Shown: positions 1 through 8,994, numbered from the stretch's first letter. The stretch is DNA of 64,000 bases from DASXRU01 sp034665305 (GCA_034665305.1 JAXDFZ010000025.1:1-64000); one strand, 5' to 3'. Numbers and translations are program-made. The notes: a model not told the origin generated them from the sequence alone.

Positions 1-1412
1 ACTACCCTCTGACCGTCGACGGCTATCGCGCCGTGTACAAGGGCTATCTCGCTGATCCCGACCTCCAGGATGCCCGCGCGCGCTGGCCGTTCGTCGCCAT
101 CTGGGACAATCACGAATTCTCGTGGCAAGGCCGACAAAGCATCGTCCAGGCGGGCGGCGCGCCGCAGCCCGGCCAGACCGTCAAGGTCGCCGCCAACCAG
201 GCTTGGTTCGAATATGTCCCGGCTCGCGTGTCGCCGCCGAGCGGCTCGCTTGCCGAATTCGGCGCGGTTGCGGTCAAGAACGTCAAGATCGACAAGTGGG
301 ACGGGAACGGGCTCGGCATCGAGCCGAACAATCTGACTGCGATCCGCAGCCTGATCGCTTATCGGGCGCTCCGCTACGGCAAGCATCTAGATCTTCTCAT
401 TACCGATCAGCACAGCTTCTGCGGCGACGACCCGAGCGATGCTGAGGGGGTTGGAAAAATTTATGACCCCGCCTTCAATGGAATGTTTTCGGAGGAGGCG
501 ATGATCGCGCTCGACGCTGGACGCGCCTTCGACGGCGGGAGGCCGCCCGCCGAACTTCACTTCCGCGATGTGCGCATTCCGAATCCGCGCAAGGAGACGC
601 CGCCGCGGACCATTCTCGGCGTCGAGCAGAAGGCATGGTTCAAGGATCAGCTGCGCAAGTCAAACGCGACGTGGAAGATCTGGGGCAATTCCCTCGGCGC
701 GCTCGACCACCGGGTGGACCTGCAAAATCTCCCGGCCGAAATGGCCAAGAATCCCTGGCCGGCGAACACTTACGGAATAGCCCGCACCGACGATTACGGC
801 GCGGCCTATGCCGAACGCAAGGAGATCTACGACCTCGTGCGTGACGCGAAGATCACCGGCTTTGCGATCGTCTCGGGGGACCGGCACAGCTTTTGGGCTG
901 GATACGCCACAGCCAATCTTCCGCCGCGGAAATTCGAACCCGTGGGTTTGAGCTTCGTCGGCGCGTCGCTGGCAAGCCCAGGTACGATGGAAGCACTGGA
1001 GCATGGCTTAAGCAAAGATCACCCCCTCCGAGCGCTTTTCCTCGCTGACCGGTCGGATGGCGGTAAGCCGGCATGGACCAATAACATGCTGCTCCGGCAC
1101 GGCGTCCGCTCGTGCCTTGAATATGCGAAGAGCTTCGACCTCGAGCGCGCACGGTCGCTGTCCAACCCGGATCTGGCTCCGCACCTCGAGTTCGTAGATC
1201 TTGGAGGACACGGTTATGCGAAGGTCCAATTGTCGACCGATGAGATGCGCACCGAGTTTGTCTGCATCCCGCGCCCTATTGCACGGAGCGAAAGACCGGA
1301 CGGAGGGCCCATCAGGTATCGGGTATTACACACTGCTGCACTGTGGCAGAGCGGAGAGCGCCCGCAGCTGAAGACCTCGGTGCTCGAAGGCGACGTTGGA
1401 CTGGCGATTTGA
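1..1412 (+). CDS. PhoD-like alkaline phosphatase, 5' end outside window
   Basis: C-terminal part of a PhoD-family metallophosphoesterase, which hydrolyses phosphate mono- or diesters outside the cytoplasm. The frame is open to the first base (it reads YPLTVDGYRAVYKGYL before the first possible GTG at 33), so the gene begins upstream of the window. Family motifs are the WDNHEF block, matching the W(D)DHE metal-ligand block of PhoD, and GDRHSFW near 880-895, matching the GDxH metal-binding motif. The protein ends in a beta-rich tail. The signal peptide and first metal-binding motifs are not in the window. The family call is firm; the substrate is unknown. Confidence 0.82.
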   Translation, partial: YPLTVDGYRAVYKGYLADPDLQDARARWPFVAIWDNHEFSWQGRQSIVQAGGAPQPGQTVKVAANQAWFEYVPARVSPPSGSLAEFGAVAVKNVKIDKWDGNGLGIEPNNLTAIRSLIAYRALRYGKHLDLLITDQHSFCGDDPSDAEGVGKIYDPAFNGMFSEEAMIALDAGRAFDGGRPPAELHFRDVRIPNPRKETPPRTILGVEQKAWFKDQLRKSNATWKIWGNSLGALDHRVDLQNLPAEMAKNPWPANTYGIARTDDYGAAYAERKEIYDLVRDAKITGFAIVSGDRHSFWAGYATANLPPRKFEPVGLSFVGASLASPGTMEALEHGLSKDHPLRALFLADRSDGGKPAWTNNMLLRHGVRSCLEYAKSFDLERARSLSNPDLAPHLEFVDLGGHGYAKVQLSTDEMRTEFVCIPRPIARSERPDGGPIRYRVLHTAALWQSGERPQLKTSVLEGDVGLAI

Positions 1413-1532
1413 AGGACTCAGGCGCTCATTTCCATAGCGGCGGGAAGGCTGCGGATCTGGTGGTCCTTGCCGTAACCGGGCGAAGAACATCGACGACGTC
1501 GAGAGAGGGGAAGCCCGAACCGCTCTTTTGAA

Positions 1533-2681
1533 CTAGATGCGGACCGTGAAGGCATCATAGTCAAAAATCAATTTCAATAGTTGGCGAGTTACCGTTTGGG
1601 GAACGATCGAAAGCATCACACCACGCGCCCAGCTTCCGGGCCGGCTTTCCCACTGTCCTATGCTTCCATAAAGACGCGAGCAGTCGGCGACGAGTGCGGT
1701 TCTGCTGTATCTGCATTTTTCGTACGCTCGAAACGCCTGAGCGGGATTGTTCTCTTTGGCCAAACACCGGCCAAGAACGGCCGCATCTTCGACAGCCATG
1801 CAGCCTCCCTGTCCCAGATTAGGTGTTGTCGGATGGATTGAGTCTCCCAACAGAGTCATGCGGCCAAGACCCCAATTTTGAGTCGACGCACGATCCAATG
1901 CTTGATTGCGAAGAATCGCCGCTGTGGGTGTCGCGGAAATTAATTCGCAGACCGGCTCGCACCATCCATCGAAGAGTTTCAGTAAAGCCTGCTGTTCAGT
2001 TGTGGCCCGCAGCCCAGCGTCTTTCTCATTTGAGCTGGCCCACCACCCGATCCGGCCATTGCCGACTGGACCCATACCGAACCTCTGGCCTCGTCCATGA
2101 ATCTCGATTGCGGTCGCTGGTTCTAACCCTTCCGGCCCGCGATCAGCAAGGCCGCGCCAAACCATATAACCTCTATACCTGGGAGCATCGCCATCGCCAT
2201 CGAGCAGCTGGTCGCGAAGCTGTGAGTGAAGTCCGTCAGCGCCGATCAGGACATCACAACGAACCGGTGCTTGCGAAGTGAAATTAATGCGGATCGCGCC
2301 GTGTTCCGGTTGGCAGCCAGTGAAATCGTGACCCAGGTGAATTGAGTTTCCAGGTAAAGCATGCAACAAAACGCGCTGGAGATCGGCGCGGTGAAGCGCG
2401 ACTGCAGGAACGGCGTTAGTAGGAAGGCGAGTTTGATTGAAAGACTTGCCGGTGCGATGCTGCCAGTGAATGCGCTCGATCACCCCGGCATGTTCGATGA
2501 CCTTTTCGCCAACTCCGAGTTTCAACAGCACGCGGAGGGCGTTCGGCCACATCGCAATTGCTGCTCCTACGTCGAGGAGTTCGGGAGCCTGCTCGAAGAC
2601 TTCTGGTTCGAAGCCGAAATGTCTAAGCGCCAGGGCCGCAGTCAGACCACCTATACCGCCACCGATAATCGCGATCTTCAC
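1533..2681 (-). CDS. FAD-dependent aromatic-ring monooxygenase family protein
   Basis: 382 aa flavoprotein of the salicylate/p-hydroxybenzoate hydroxylase type (group A flavin monooxygenase), which uses NAD(P)H and O2 to hydroxylate a small substrate. The Rossmann dinucleotide motif GGGIGG sits at residues 7-12. The DG motif that contacts FAD and NAD(P)H is GADG at 147-150. The second FAD motif is GD at 279-280, followed by PNLGQGG at 287-293. Length and motif spacing are normal for the family, and no domain is missing. It stands alone: the phosphatase on the other strand converges on it and a decayed region lies upstream. The substrate cannot be inferred from context. Confidence 0.85.
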   Translation of the reverse strand: MKIAIIGGGIGGLTAALALRHFGFEPEVFEQAPELLDVGAAIAMWPNALRVLLKLGVGEKVIEHAGVIERIHWQHRTGKSFNQTRLPTNAVPAVALHRADLQRVLLHALPGNSIHLGHDFTGCQPEHGAIRINFTSQAPVRCDVLIGADGLHSQLRDQLLDGDGDAPRYRGYMVWRGLADRGPEGLEPATAIEIHGRGQRFGMGPVGNGRIGWWASSNEKDAGLRATTEQQALLKLFDGWCEPVCELISATPTAAILRNQALDRASTQNWGLGRMTLLGDSIHPTTPNLGQGGCMAVEDAAVLGRCLAKENNPAQAFRAYEKCRYSRTALVADCSRLYGSIGQWESRPGSWARGVMLSIVPQTVTRQLLKLIFDYDAFTVRI

Positions 2682-2818
2682 ATCGATATCGTACCGTAAG
2701 CGATTCCATCGGGTCGAGAGTCAATGCTTTGCGCGTGCGGGGTAAACGGAAATGCGCCGTTGGTCGGATCCACGTTTTATAAGCCAACGAACGAACTGCA
2801 TTTTTAGGCAGTGGCTTG

Positions 2819-2893
2819 TCAACCCTTCTTGTGAGCGAGGAGGAGAATGCCGTCGAGCTTCCCCTCAAAGATCCATTCCGGACCGTTGCAACG
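2819..2893 (-). pseudogene. Remnant of an ATP-dependent DNA ligase gene (active-site segment)
   Basis: Read on the minus strand, about 24 codons give NGPEWIFEGKLDGILLLAHK, then KG and a stop. The intact ligase gene at 5087-5941 has NGPEWIFERKFDGIRLLAYK, then KG, at its nucleotidylation site, so 19 or more residues match in the same order. The DNA also matches almost base for base. Outside this segment the similarity ends: there is no open frame on either side and the conserved catalytic Lys context is followed by an in-frame TGA. The rest of the 2682-3114 gap shows no gene I can support. The likely origin is a second ligase copy that was deleted or broken up. Confidence 0.7.
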
Positions 2894-3114
2894 GTAAAAA
2901 CATACGTGACTAACCACCCAAGTTGAGAACCACGTGTGCAAATCCATTGACTATGAAGGTTCGGCGACAGTTCCTGCGGTTGCGCGACGCTCCACCCCAG
3001 ATTCTATGCTCTCGGCCGCTCCGCGGACTTTGATTGTTTCAACGGCTGGGTGTCGCATTTACTCGACTTCACGTATCATTCGCCGCGTTCGTCGGATTAC
3101 GTGGTGCTAATAAT

Positions 3115-3531
3115 ATGAGCAAATACCGTCAGCGCGGTTATATGGACAGCGATCGCGAGTCGGAGCGACCAAAGTCGCAATCCAAGCCGCAATCAAAGCC
3201 TCAGGATCGGGAGGGCCCGCGCTCGCCACGCATGATGGCATTTGGCGAAGCGTCGAAATGCACCGCGTGCGGAGCAAAGACTCCGCCGAACATCAAAGTC
3301 GACAGCTCTTGCCCAAAGTGCAACGCTGACCTCCACAGCTGCCGCCAGTGCACACACTTCGATCCGGGGGCGCGCCTCGAATGTAATAAAGCGATCCCCG
3401 CACGGATAGTGAACAAACACGCGCGCAACGAGTGCGAACTGTTCACTACTCGAATTGTAGTCGAGCGCGAAACTTCGTCAGGCCCTCCGACGGATGCTCG
3501 TGACGCGTTCGCAAAACTATTTAAGAAGTGA
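3115..3531 (+). CDS. Small eight-cysteine zinc-ribbon-like protein
   Basis: 138 aa starting at the ATG at 3115. A longer frame reaches 3034, but its extra 27 residues look non-coding. The first 40 residues are hydrophilic and low in complexity (repeated SKPQ). The rest has cysteines at about 49, 52, 66, 69, 76, 79, 90 and 107. CxxC pairs 49/52 and 66/69 look like one four-Cys zinc ribbon, and CRQC plus the last two cysteines look like a second site. It has no signal peptide or membrane segment, so it should be cytoplasmic. It belongs to a recurrent uncharacterised type in this kind of genome. Function unknown; nucleic-acid or protein binding through zinc is only a guess. Confidence 0.75.
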   Translation: MSKYRQRGYMDSDRESERPKSQSKPQSKPQDREGPRSPRMMAFGEASKCTACGAKTPPNIKVDSSCPKCNADLHSCRQCTHFDPGARLECNKAIPARIVNKHARNECELFTTRIVVERETSSGPPTDARDAFAKLFKK

Positions 3532-3605
3532 AACGGCTCGGATCTTCGCGGACACCGACGGCCTCACCGACGCATAGTCTCTTCTCCGCTGGGTAGGCTA
3601 CCATC

Positions 3606-4910
3606 TCAATGAAACAGATGTCGTGAAAGTTGCGCTGGTGTGCGCGAGACCGCCAAGCACATGCGCGAATGGCGTGACGCGGGTGCGGTTGCGCGCCTTA
3701 AACTCCGGGCCGACCAGAAAATTGTAAACGCGCGTTTGGAGCTGAAAGGGCTTTTGCGCAGGTTGATAACTTGCTGGCGAGTTATGCCAAACATTTGCGC
3801 AATGCGGGAATCATCCAGCGGCAACTCATTCCATAACTCCTGAAAGTCTTCCTGAGACATTTCCAGTAGTCGTGCGAGTTCCTCTTTAGAAGCCACTCCC
3901 AGAAAAGGAAGAAACGAAATCACTCCCCCGTCCCTCGAGTCTCTGAGGTTAAGTAACAAAGCAGCCCGTTGCAGCACTGGCAGTTGGCATACCTCGCGCC
4001 AAACCTGCTCAAAAAACAACCGCTGCTCCAAGGCCAAATCAACCTTGGGTTCCGAACTAGTAAACTGGCGGTCACTCTCCGTTTCATTGGTATCAATCGA
4101 TTCGATCGGCGCGTCGTGGATTTGCCACGTTTCGGCGGCGATTCTTACAACTTCATCAAAACCTATTGGTCCAACGGAGCGCTGAAACAGGGCGCCCAGA
4201 AACTCATCAGACTTGATCTGGGCATCACTTAGCTTCCCGTTCGTCGGGGCCATTAGGTCGGCTTTGTCAGAACCGCCTGCGGTAGCGGGCGGGCCTTCCG
4301 ATTGCGGATTGCGGATTTCGGAATTCGGAATTGAAAGCGCGGCACCGCCCGCTACCGCAGGCGGTTCTGACAAGGCGCGATCGTAATCCGCATTCCGCAT
4401 TCCGAAACCCGCATTCGAAAGGCCCGCTACCGCAGGCGGTTCTGACAGGCGCGCCGGCGAACTGAAGCCTGCATACCATCGCTTATCTTCAGCCTGCCAC
4501 AAAGCAAATCGCGGGTTCTGTCTCAAGCGTCGTCGTAGTAAGCCTTTTAGCCTCCACCGCTGCGGATGCTTTTCACGAAAATAGTTAGCACATGCGGAGT
4601 AGGTTTTGATGGCGACGAAGTCCGGAAAACTGGCGATCGCGGTTTGATGTGGATTCTCTCGTAGAGCTCGCAGAGTTGCGACGATCGTGGCCCGCAGATC
4701 GCCGGCTATCTCGAGCGCGTCCTGGTTTTGCTGAGTACCGCGTTCATTGAGCGACACTCGCAACTTGCGTCTCAGTATTTTCTTGATGATCGGCTCGGCG
4801 TGTTCGTCAATGATCGCGCGCAGCAATTCATCAGCGGTTGATTCCGACGTAGCAGTCAGGAAAGGACCCAGCATCGAATCCGAACTCTGGTCTTTGGTTT
4901 CGTGCTGCAT
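3606..4910 (-). CDS. Sigma-70-like regulatory protein carrying an in-frame repeat insertion
   Basis: 434 aa. The N-terminal 150 residues resemble region 2 of sigma-70-like proteins found in acidobacterial and related genomes (a DFVAIKTYSACANYFREKHP block, then FALWQAEDKRWYAGF). Residues about 285-390 resemble regions 3-4: LPVLQRAALLLNLRDSRDG, then a helix-turn-helix-like ending in DDSRIAQMFGITRQQVINLR. Between them, about residues 155-220 are translated from REP-like DNA and read as repeated SEPPAVAGG and NSEIRNPQSE phrases, which are probably not a folded domain. The last 45 residues after NLRK are Arg/Ser-rich and unlike the family's usual short end, so a frameshift near 3745 is possible. 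I infer a transcription-related role; the promoter targets are unknown. Confidence 0.6.
   Translation of the reverse strand: MQHETKDQSSDSMLGPFLTATSESTADELLRAIIDEHAEPIIKKILRRKLRVSLNERGTQQNQDALEIAGDLRATIVATLRALRENPHQTAIASFPDFVAIKTYSACANYFREKHPQRWRLKGLLRRRLRQNPRFALWQAEDKRWYAGFSSPARLSEPPAVAGLSNAGFGMRNADYDRALSEPPAVAGGAALSIPNSEIRNPQSEGPPATAGGSDKADLMAPTNGKLSDAQIKSDEFLGALFQRSVGPIGFDEVVRIAAETWQIHDAPIESIDTNETESDRQFTSSEPKVDLALEQRLFFEQVWREVCQLPVLQRAALLLNLRDSRDGGVISFLPFLGVASKEELARLLEMSQEDFQELWNELPLDDSRIAQMFGITRQQVINLRKSPFSSKRAFTIFWSARSLRRATAPASRHSRMCLAVSRTPAQLSRHLFH
4266..4446. repeat. Three REP-like palindromic copies inside a coding region
   Basis: A 26-27 bp unit with core CCGCTACCGCAGGCGGTTCT occurs three times: inverted at 4266-4292, and direct at 4345-4371 and 4421-4446. 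The stretches between copies are made of short echoes (ATTGCGGATTGCGGATTTCGG and CCGCATTCCGCATTCCG) that are roughly complementary to each other. Copies 1 and 2 can therefore pair as a long hairpin. The element lies inside the sigma-like gene and keeps its reading frame. No transposase is present, so it would move, if at all, in trans. Confidence 0.85.
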
Positions 4911-5086
4911 AAGAAGGGCAGCAGATGTTTAGACCGATCAGACGCTACAGTCAAAGCAGTAGTATTGAGAAACTAGCATAAAGCTTGGGGTGAGGCGCAG
5001 CGCAACCCCAGGACCACGAAGACAAAAATATTTTCAAGCCGCGCAGCGGGCGACAGCGGTTGCGCCTGTTAGTTGGATACGCGACC

Positions 5087-5941
5087 TTAGCTCTCCCTCA
5101 CTACCTCAAGCGGATCCTTGTCTTTGCGAATAGCGAGAAGTCGCGGGTGGCGGAGTTTGTTGTGTTTGGTCCATTGGATGAAACCAACTTGGATCACGAT
5201 CTGGGGCTGAACCCAGTGGGCGCGGAGGCGCGGTAAGCCGACGGCTTTTGTGAATGGTGGCTTGTCGATTTCGAGTCGATCGAGTTGCGCTCGCAGCTCG
5301 AGCAGCATTTGCGTATTGAAACCGGTGCCGATTTTGCCGGCGAAGACCAAATCCTTTCCTTCGTAATAACCAACCAGGAGCGCGCCCAGGCCCGCGCGTT
5401 TGCCTTGCGGGTCGGTGAAGCCGCCGACCACGAACTCCTGTGCGAGCTCGCACTTCATCTTCAGCCAGTGTGGCGAGCGGCGTTGTTCATAAACTGAATC
5501 GCGGCGTTTCGCGATCACGCCCTCCCAGCCCTGCTTCTGTGCGCGTTCCCAGGGCGCTTCGTCATGCAGCTCCGTGACCCGGTGCAACGGCGTGCTAAGC
5601 GGCAGCTTGCGCAAGAGCGCTCTGCGTTCTTGAAGCGGAAGGTTCGTTAAATCACGGCCATCGAGCCACATGATGTCGAACACGTGATAAGCCGCAGGTC
5701 CATGCCAATCGATTTCGCCATCGAGAATCAATTCCTGGTGCGGAAGTTCGGCAATCGCGCGGGCCAGGGCGGGAATGTTTTGCGGCAAGTGATTGCGCGA
5801 GAACAATTCGACTCGCGCGCCTTTCTTGTAGGCGAGCAGGCGGATGCCGTCGAACTTCCGTTCAAAGATCCATTCCGGACCGTTGAAGCGCTCCTGGGTG
5901 AGCGTCGCGGCCATCGGCTGAATCCACTCGGGGAAAGACAT
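5087..5941 (-). CDS. ATP-dependent DNA ligase (LigD ligase-domain type)
   Basis: 284 aa enzyme that seals nicks in DNA through an AMP-lysine intermediate. Motif I is KFDG at residues 29-32, with Lys29 the adenylated residue. Further motifs are LDGEID (motif III), EGVIAKR (motif IV) and LKMKC (motif V). The C-terminal part, from about residue 185, reads as the OB-fold with GKIGTGF. The length fits a stand-alone ligase core; the primase-polymerase and phosphoesterase domains of full LigD are absent, and no ku gene lies in the window. Its start is adjacent to a repeat-filled gap shared with the divergent serine hydrolase. A remnant of a second copy lies about 3 kb away at 2819-2893. A role in NHEJ-type or other repair is inferred from the family. 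Confidence 0.88.
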   Translation of the reverse strand: MSFPEWIQPMAATLTQERFNGPEWIFERKFDGIRLLAYKKGARVELFSRNHLPQNIPALARAIAELPHQELILDGEIDWHGPAAYHVFDIMWLDGRDLTNLPLQERRALLRKLPLSTPLHRVTELHDEAPWERAQKQGWEGVIAKRRDSVYEQRRSPHWLKMKCELAQEFVVGGFTDPQGKRAGLGALLVGYYEGKDLVFAGKIGTGFNTQMLLELRAQLDRLEIDKPPFTKAVGLPRLRAHWVQPQIVIQVGFIQWTKHNKLRHPRLLAIRKDKDPLEVVRES

Positions 5942-5945
5942 TGGT

Positions 5946-6056
5946 GGATGGTAAATCGTGAAAGGTAAATGGTAAATGGTTGGTGAATTCTAATAGCGAC
6001 TCGGCCTACCGACCATTTACCATTCACCATTCACCATTTGCCATTTGCCATTCACC
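5946..6056. repeat. TGGTAAATGG-type inverted repeat between divergent genes
   Basis: Left arm 5946-5984 is built of GGTAAATGGT and GGTGAAT units. Right arm 6011-6056 is built of the complement (ACCATTTACC, ATTCACC, ATTTGCC). The arms can fold on each other across about 26 bases. The same word family recurs at 46490-46597, so this is a dispersed element. It fills the gap between the ligase and the divergent hydrolase gene. Confidence 0.75.
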
Positions 6057-6128
6057 GCCCACCGCTGTTGCATCTTCGTCATCAATTATGGTTTTCTTCG
6101 TCAGCAACCGAGACCAGGGAGTAGATTC

Positions 6129-7550
6129 ATGAAGCACACCAAGTACGCGCTATTAGCCGCCGCAATTCTCTTATTGATCGCCCCAGTCTTCCTGGCGCAA
6201 ACACAGTTTCCCAATACACCCGCCGGCAATCAGACGAAGGCCTGGTTGGCGGCTTTCAATGCTGGAGACATCGAAAAGTACCGGGAGTACTATCGCAAGA
6301 ATTTCCCCGCTCGGGTGGAGCGTGCCGCTCGAGCAATGGAATTGCGTCAGGAGAACGGCGGCTTCGAAATGAAGAAGATCGAAGAATCGACCCCGACAAA
6401 GATCGTCGCTCTGCTTCAGGAACGACTTACGGATCGGTTTGTCCGGGTTTCGGTTGAGGTCGAAGCATCCGAACCACATCAGATGACCAGACTCGACTTG
6501 CAAGGAATTCCGCGACCGGCGGAATTTGCACTTCCGCACCTGAGCGAGAGCCAATTCATTATTGCCGCACGAAAGAAGTTGGATGAGGAAGCGGCAGCTG
6601 ATCGTTTTTCTGGTGCGGCCCTGATCGCAAAGAATGGGAAGACAATTTTTGCCCAGGCATACGGTCTGGCAGATCGCGAGAAGAAAACTCCAAACACTTT
6701 GAAGACGCGCTTTCGCCTCGGCTCAATGAACAAGATGTTCACTGCGGTTGCCACTCTGCAGCTCGTGCAAAACGGCAAACTCGATCTGAAAGCGCCTTTC
6801 GGCAACTACCTGGCCGACTATCCGAATAAAGAAGTTGCTTCAAAAGTAACCATCGAACAATTGCTATCGCACACTGGCGGCACTGGTGACATCTTTGGTC
6901 CAGAGTTTGACAAGAATCGGCTGCAATTAAGAACTCTGCAGGATTATGTGAAGCTCTACGGTCAACGCGGCCCGGAGTTCGCCCCGGGCAGTCGCTGGCA
7001 GTACAGCAACTACGGCTTTCTTCTGCTCGGCGTGTTAATAGAAAAAGTCAGCGGTCAAAGTTATTACGACTACGTTCGTGATCACATCTTCAAGCCGGCG
7101 GAAATGACTGGCACCGCTTCCGAACCTGAAGATCAGATGGTGGCGGACCGAGGTCTTGGCTACACGAGCTTGGGTGGCGCTGGCTTAAGGCCTAACACTG
7201 ACACACTGCCCTACCGTGGCACCTCCGCGGGCGGAGGCTATTCCACCGTGGAAGATTTATCGAAGTTTGCGACCGCGCTGCAAACGAACCGGCTGCTCGA
7301 TGCGCAGCACACGGAAATGCTGACGACGGGAAAAGTCGAGACTCCGGGCGGTGGTATGTATGCGTATGGATTCCAGGATGCAGTTGTTAACGGCTTGCGC
7401 TGCTTCGGCCACGGCGGCGGCGCCCCTGGCATGAATGGCGAACTTAAGATTTGCCCCAGCCCGCAGTACGTAATTGTGGTGTTGGCAAACATGGACCCAC
7501 CCGGCGCCACCCGAGTTGCGGACTTCATCACTAACCGGCTACCGAAATGA
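6129..7550 (+). CDS. Secreted serine hydrolase, class C beta-lactamase / DD-peptidase fold
   Basis: 473 aa from the ATG at 6129, chosen because it follows a purine-rich AGGGAG and begins a clear signal peptide (MKHTKYALL, hydrophobic stretch, cut near FLAQ). Residues 30-140 form a helical plus beta N-terminal domain (GNQTKAWLAAFNAGD) seen in front of some such hydrolases. The catalytic domain begins near residue 145. SxxK is S199-M-N-K202, the second motif is Y292-S-N294, and a GHGGGAPG loop near the end replaces the KTG strand. Family members cleave beta-lactams, esters or D-amino peptides; the substrate here is open. It is monocistronic and secreted to the periplasm or outside. Confidence 0.87.
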   Translation: MKHTKYALLAAAILLLIAPVFLAQTQFPNTPAGNQTKAWLAAFNAGDIEKYREYYRKNFPARVERAARAMELRQENGGFEMKKIEESTPTKIVALLQERLTDRFVRVSVEVEASEPHQMTRLDLQGIPRPAEFALPHLSESQFIIAARKKLDEEAAADRFSGAALIAKNGKTIFAQAYGLADREKKTPNTLKTRFRLGSMNKMFTAVATLQLVQNGKLDLKAPFGNYLADYPNKEVASKVTIEQLLSHTGGTGDIFGPEFDKNRLQLRTLQDYVKLYGQRGPEFAPGSRWQYSNYGFLLLGVLIEKVSGQSYYDYVRDHIFKPAEMTGTASEPEDQMVADRGLGYTSLGGAGLRPNTDTLPYRGTSAGGGYSTVEDLSKFATALQTNRLLDAQHTEMLTTGKVETPGGGMYAYGFQDAVVNGLRCFGHGGGAPGMNGELKICPSPQYVIVVLANMDPPGATRVADFITNRLPK

Positions 7551-7589
7551 GAAGTTATGTGGGCTCATAGATCATTTTTAGAGCAACCT

Positions 7590-7845
7590 CATTTGAACCG
7601 CAAAGGGGTTCTGCCCTCCAGCCCAGGGTTGCTGTCCGGGCTACCTTGGGAGCAGGGGGATTACGAATTCAACCCCAACGGGGTTGCGGCCTCTTAATCG
7701 ATTTCACGGACCAGACCTGCGGTTGCCCCAACCCCGTTGGGGTTGGATTCCGCTCTCGATTCGTTACCCAGGGTAGCCTCAACGGCAACCCGGGGCTGGA
7801 GGTCTCAACCGCTTTGGGGTTATCGAACCCCTGGCGCAATGCTCC
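7590..7845. repeat. Cluster of REP-like hairpins filling a 325-base gap
   Basis: The gap 7551-7875 holds no gene. It contains two palindromes of the same type, CAACCCC-AAC-GGGGTTG at 7670-7686 and CAACCCC-GTT-GGGGTTG at 7729-7745. Around them are GC-rich echoes (AGGGTTGC ... GGGCTACC near 7625-7645, then ACCCAGGGTAGCC and GCAACCCGGGGC near 7768-7797) that can pair with one another. A shorter relative lies at 15855-15869. Confidence 0.75.
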
Positions 7846-7875
7846 TCAGTAATTCCCTTCTCCTACCAGAACTTT

Positions 7876-8994
7876 ATGAATCTCGAAACTCTGAAAACAC
7901 CCGGTCTAGTACTCGACGTCGCGAGGGTTAAGCGCAACGCCGAACGAATAGGCCAGCGCATTCAGCAATTTGGCGCCGACCTGCGACCGCACATCAAGAC
8001 TCACAAGTGTATCGAGGTTGCTCGCATTCAAACTGCGGGGCACTCCGGCGCCGTGACCGTTTCGACCTTGGCAGAAGCACATGCCTTTGCCGCGAATGGA
8101 TTTTCAAAGATTACCTACGCCATCCCAATCGAACCTGGAAAATTCGACGAAGCAATTGAGATCTCGAGAGATTGCGAACTGTCGCTAATAACTGACGATA
8201 TGGATGTGCCCGCACAACTGAATGAGGCGGCAAAGCAGGCGAACGCCACTCTGAATCTCTTTCTGAAAGTCGACTGTGGCTATCATCGTTGCGGTGTCGA
8301 GCCTACGACGCCCGAAGCCACGGAGATTCCCCGGCGAATAACAAACGCGTCGAACTTGCGGTTTGCGGGAATCCTTACGCACGCCGGTCATAGTTATAAC
8401 TGTCAGACAAAAGCAGACGTGTTGGCCCTCGCGAAACATGAACGCGATGTGATGGCCGCCTTTGGAGAGGCCCTCCGAAAAGAAGTGGGCCAGGTACCAA
8501 TCGTGAGTATTGGTTCAACTCCAACTATCACCCAGGTCGATCATCTGGAAGGCATTGACGAGGTACGGCCGGGAAACTACATCTTCTTTGACGCGTTCCA
8601 GGCGACACTCGGTAGCTGCTCATTTGACGATTGCGCGCTGACAGTCCTGGCCTCAGTCGTGCACCGCGATAGAAGCCGACGAAAAGTGATCATCGACGCC
8701 GGAGCTATCGCCCTCTCGAAGGACCGCGGTCCAGTGGGCCTCGATCCGAACTGTGGTTACGGGAGAGTACTGGACCTCACAGGCAAGGATCTGAATCTAA
8801 CAGTCAGCGAGATGTCGCAAGAGCATGGTGTCGTAATGGTGGAGAATGAGCACACCTTCGATCGTCTGAAAGTCGGATCGCGCGTGAGAGTTCTGGCGAA
8901 TCATTCCTGTCTGACCGCTGCTCAACATTCCCACTACAACGTGCTTGAAGGCGAGACCATTGTGGACCAGTGGAAGGTTCACAGCGGCTGGTAG
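7876..8994 (+). CDS. PLP-dependent D-threonine aldolase / D-serine dehydratase-like enzyme
   Basis: 372 aa of the DSD1/D-threonine aldolase family (alanine-racemase-fold barrel plus a metal-binding C-terminal domain). Such enzymes cleave D-threonine to glycine and acetaldehyde or deaminate D-serine. The PLP lysine is Lys41 in RPHIKTHK. The barrel contains DCGYHRCGVE and the phosphate-binding GSTPT loop. The C-terminal domain has NHSCLTAAQH, whose His and Cys match the Zn or Mn ligands of the family. The length is complete. It starts 41 codons after the REP cluster and ends before a large hairpin, so it is a single-gene unit. A fragment of a second copy is found at 12541-12650. The substrate is not determined. 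Confidence 0.87.
   Translation: MNLETLKTPGLVLDVARVKRNAERIGQRIQQFGADLRPHIKTHKCIEVARIQTAGHSGAVTVSTLAEAHAFAANGFSKITYAIPIEPGKFDEAIEISRDCELSLITDDMDVPAQLNEAAKQANATLNLFLKVDCGYHRCGVEPTTPEATEIPRRITNASNLRFAGILTHAGHSYNCQTKADVLALAKHERDVMAAFGEALRKEVGQVPIVSIGSTPTITQVDHLEGIDEVRPGNYIFFDAFQATLGSCSFDDCALTVLASVVHRDRSRRKVIIDAGAIALSKDRGPVGLDPNCGYGRVLDLTGKDLNLTVSEMSQEHGVVMVENEHTFDRLKVGSRVRVLANHSCLTAAQHSHYNVLEGETIVDQWKVHSGW

Noticed and set aside
5087..5941. Full LigD/NHEJ system
   Set aside because: Polymerase and phosphoesterase domains and a ku gene are absent in the window; only the ligase core is present.
7646..7852. 68-residue plus-strand open frame in the REP cluster
   Set aside because: It is made of the palindromic repeat sequence itself and lacks a ribosome site.
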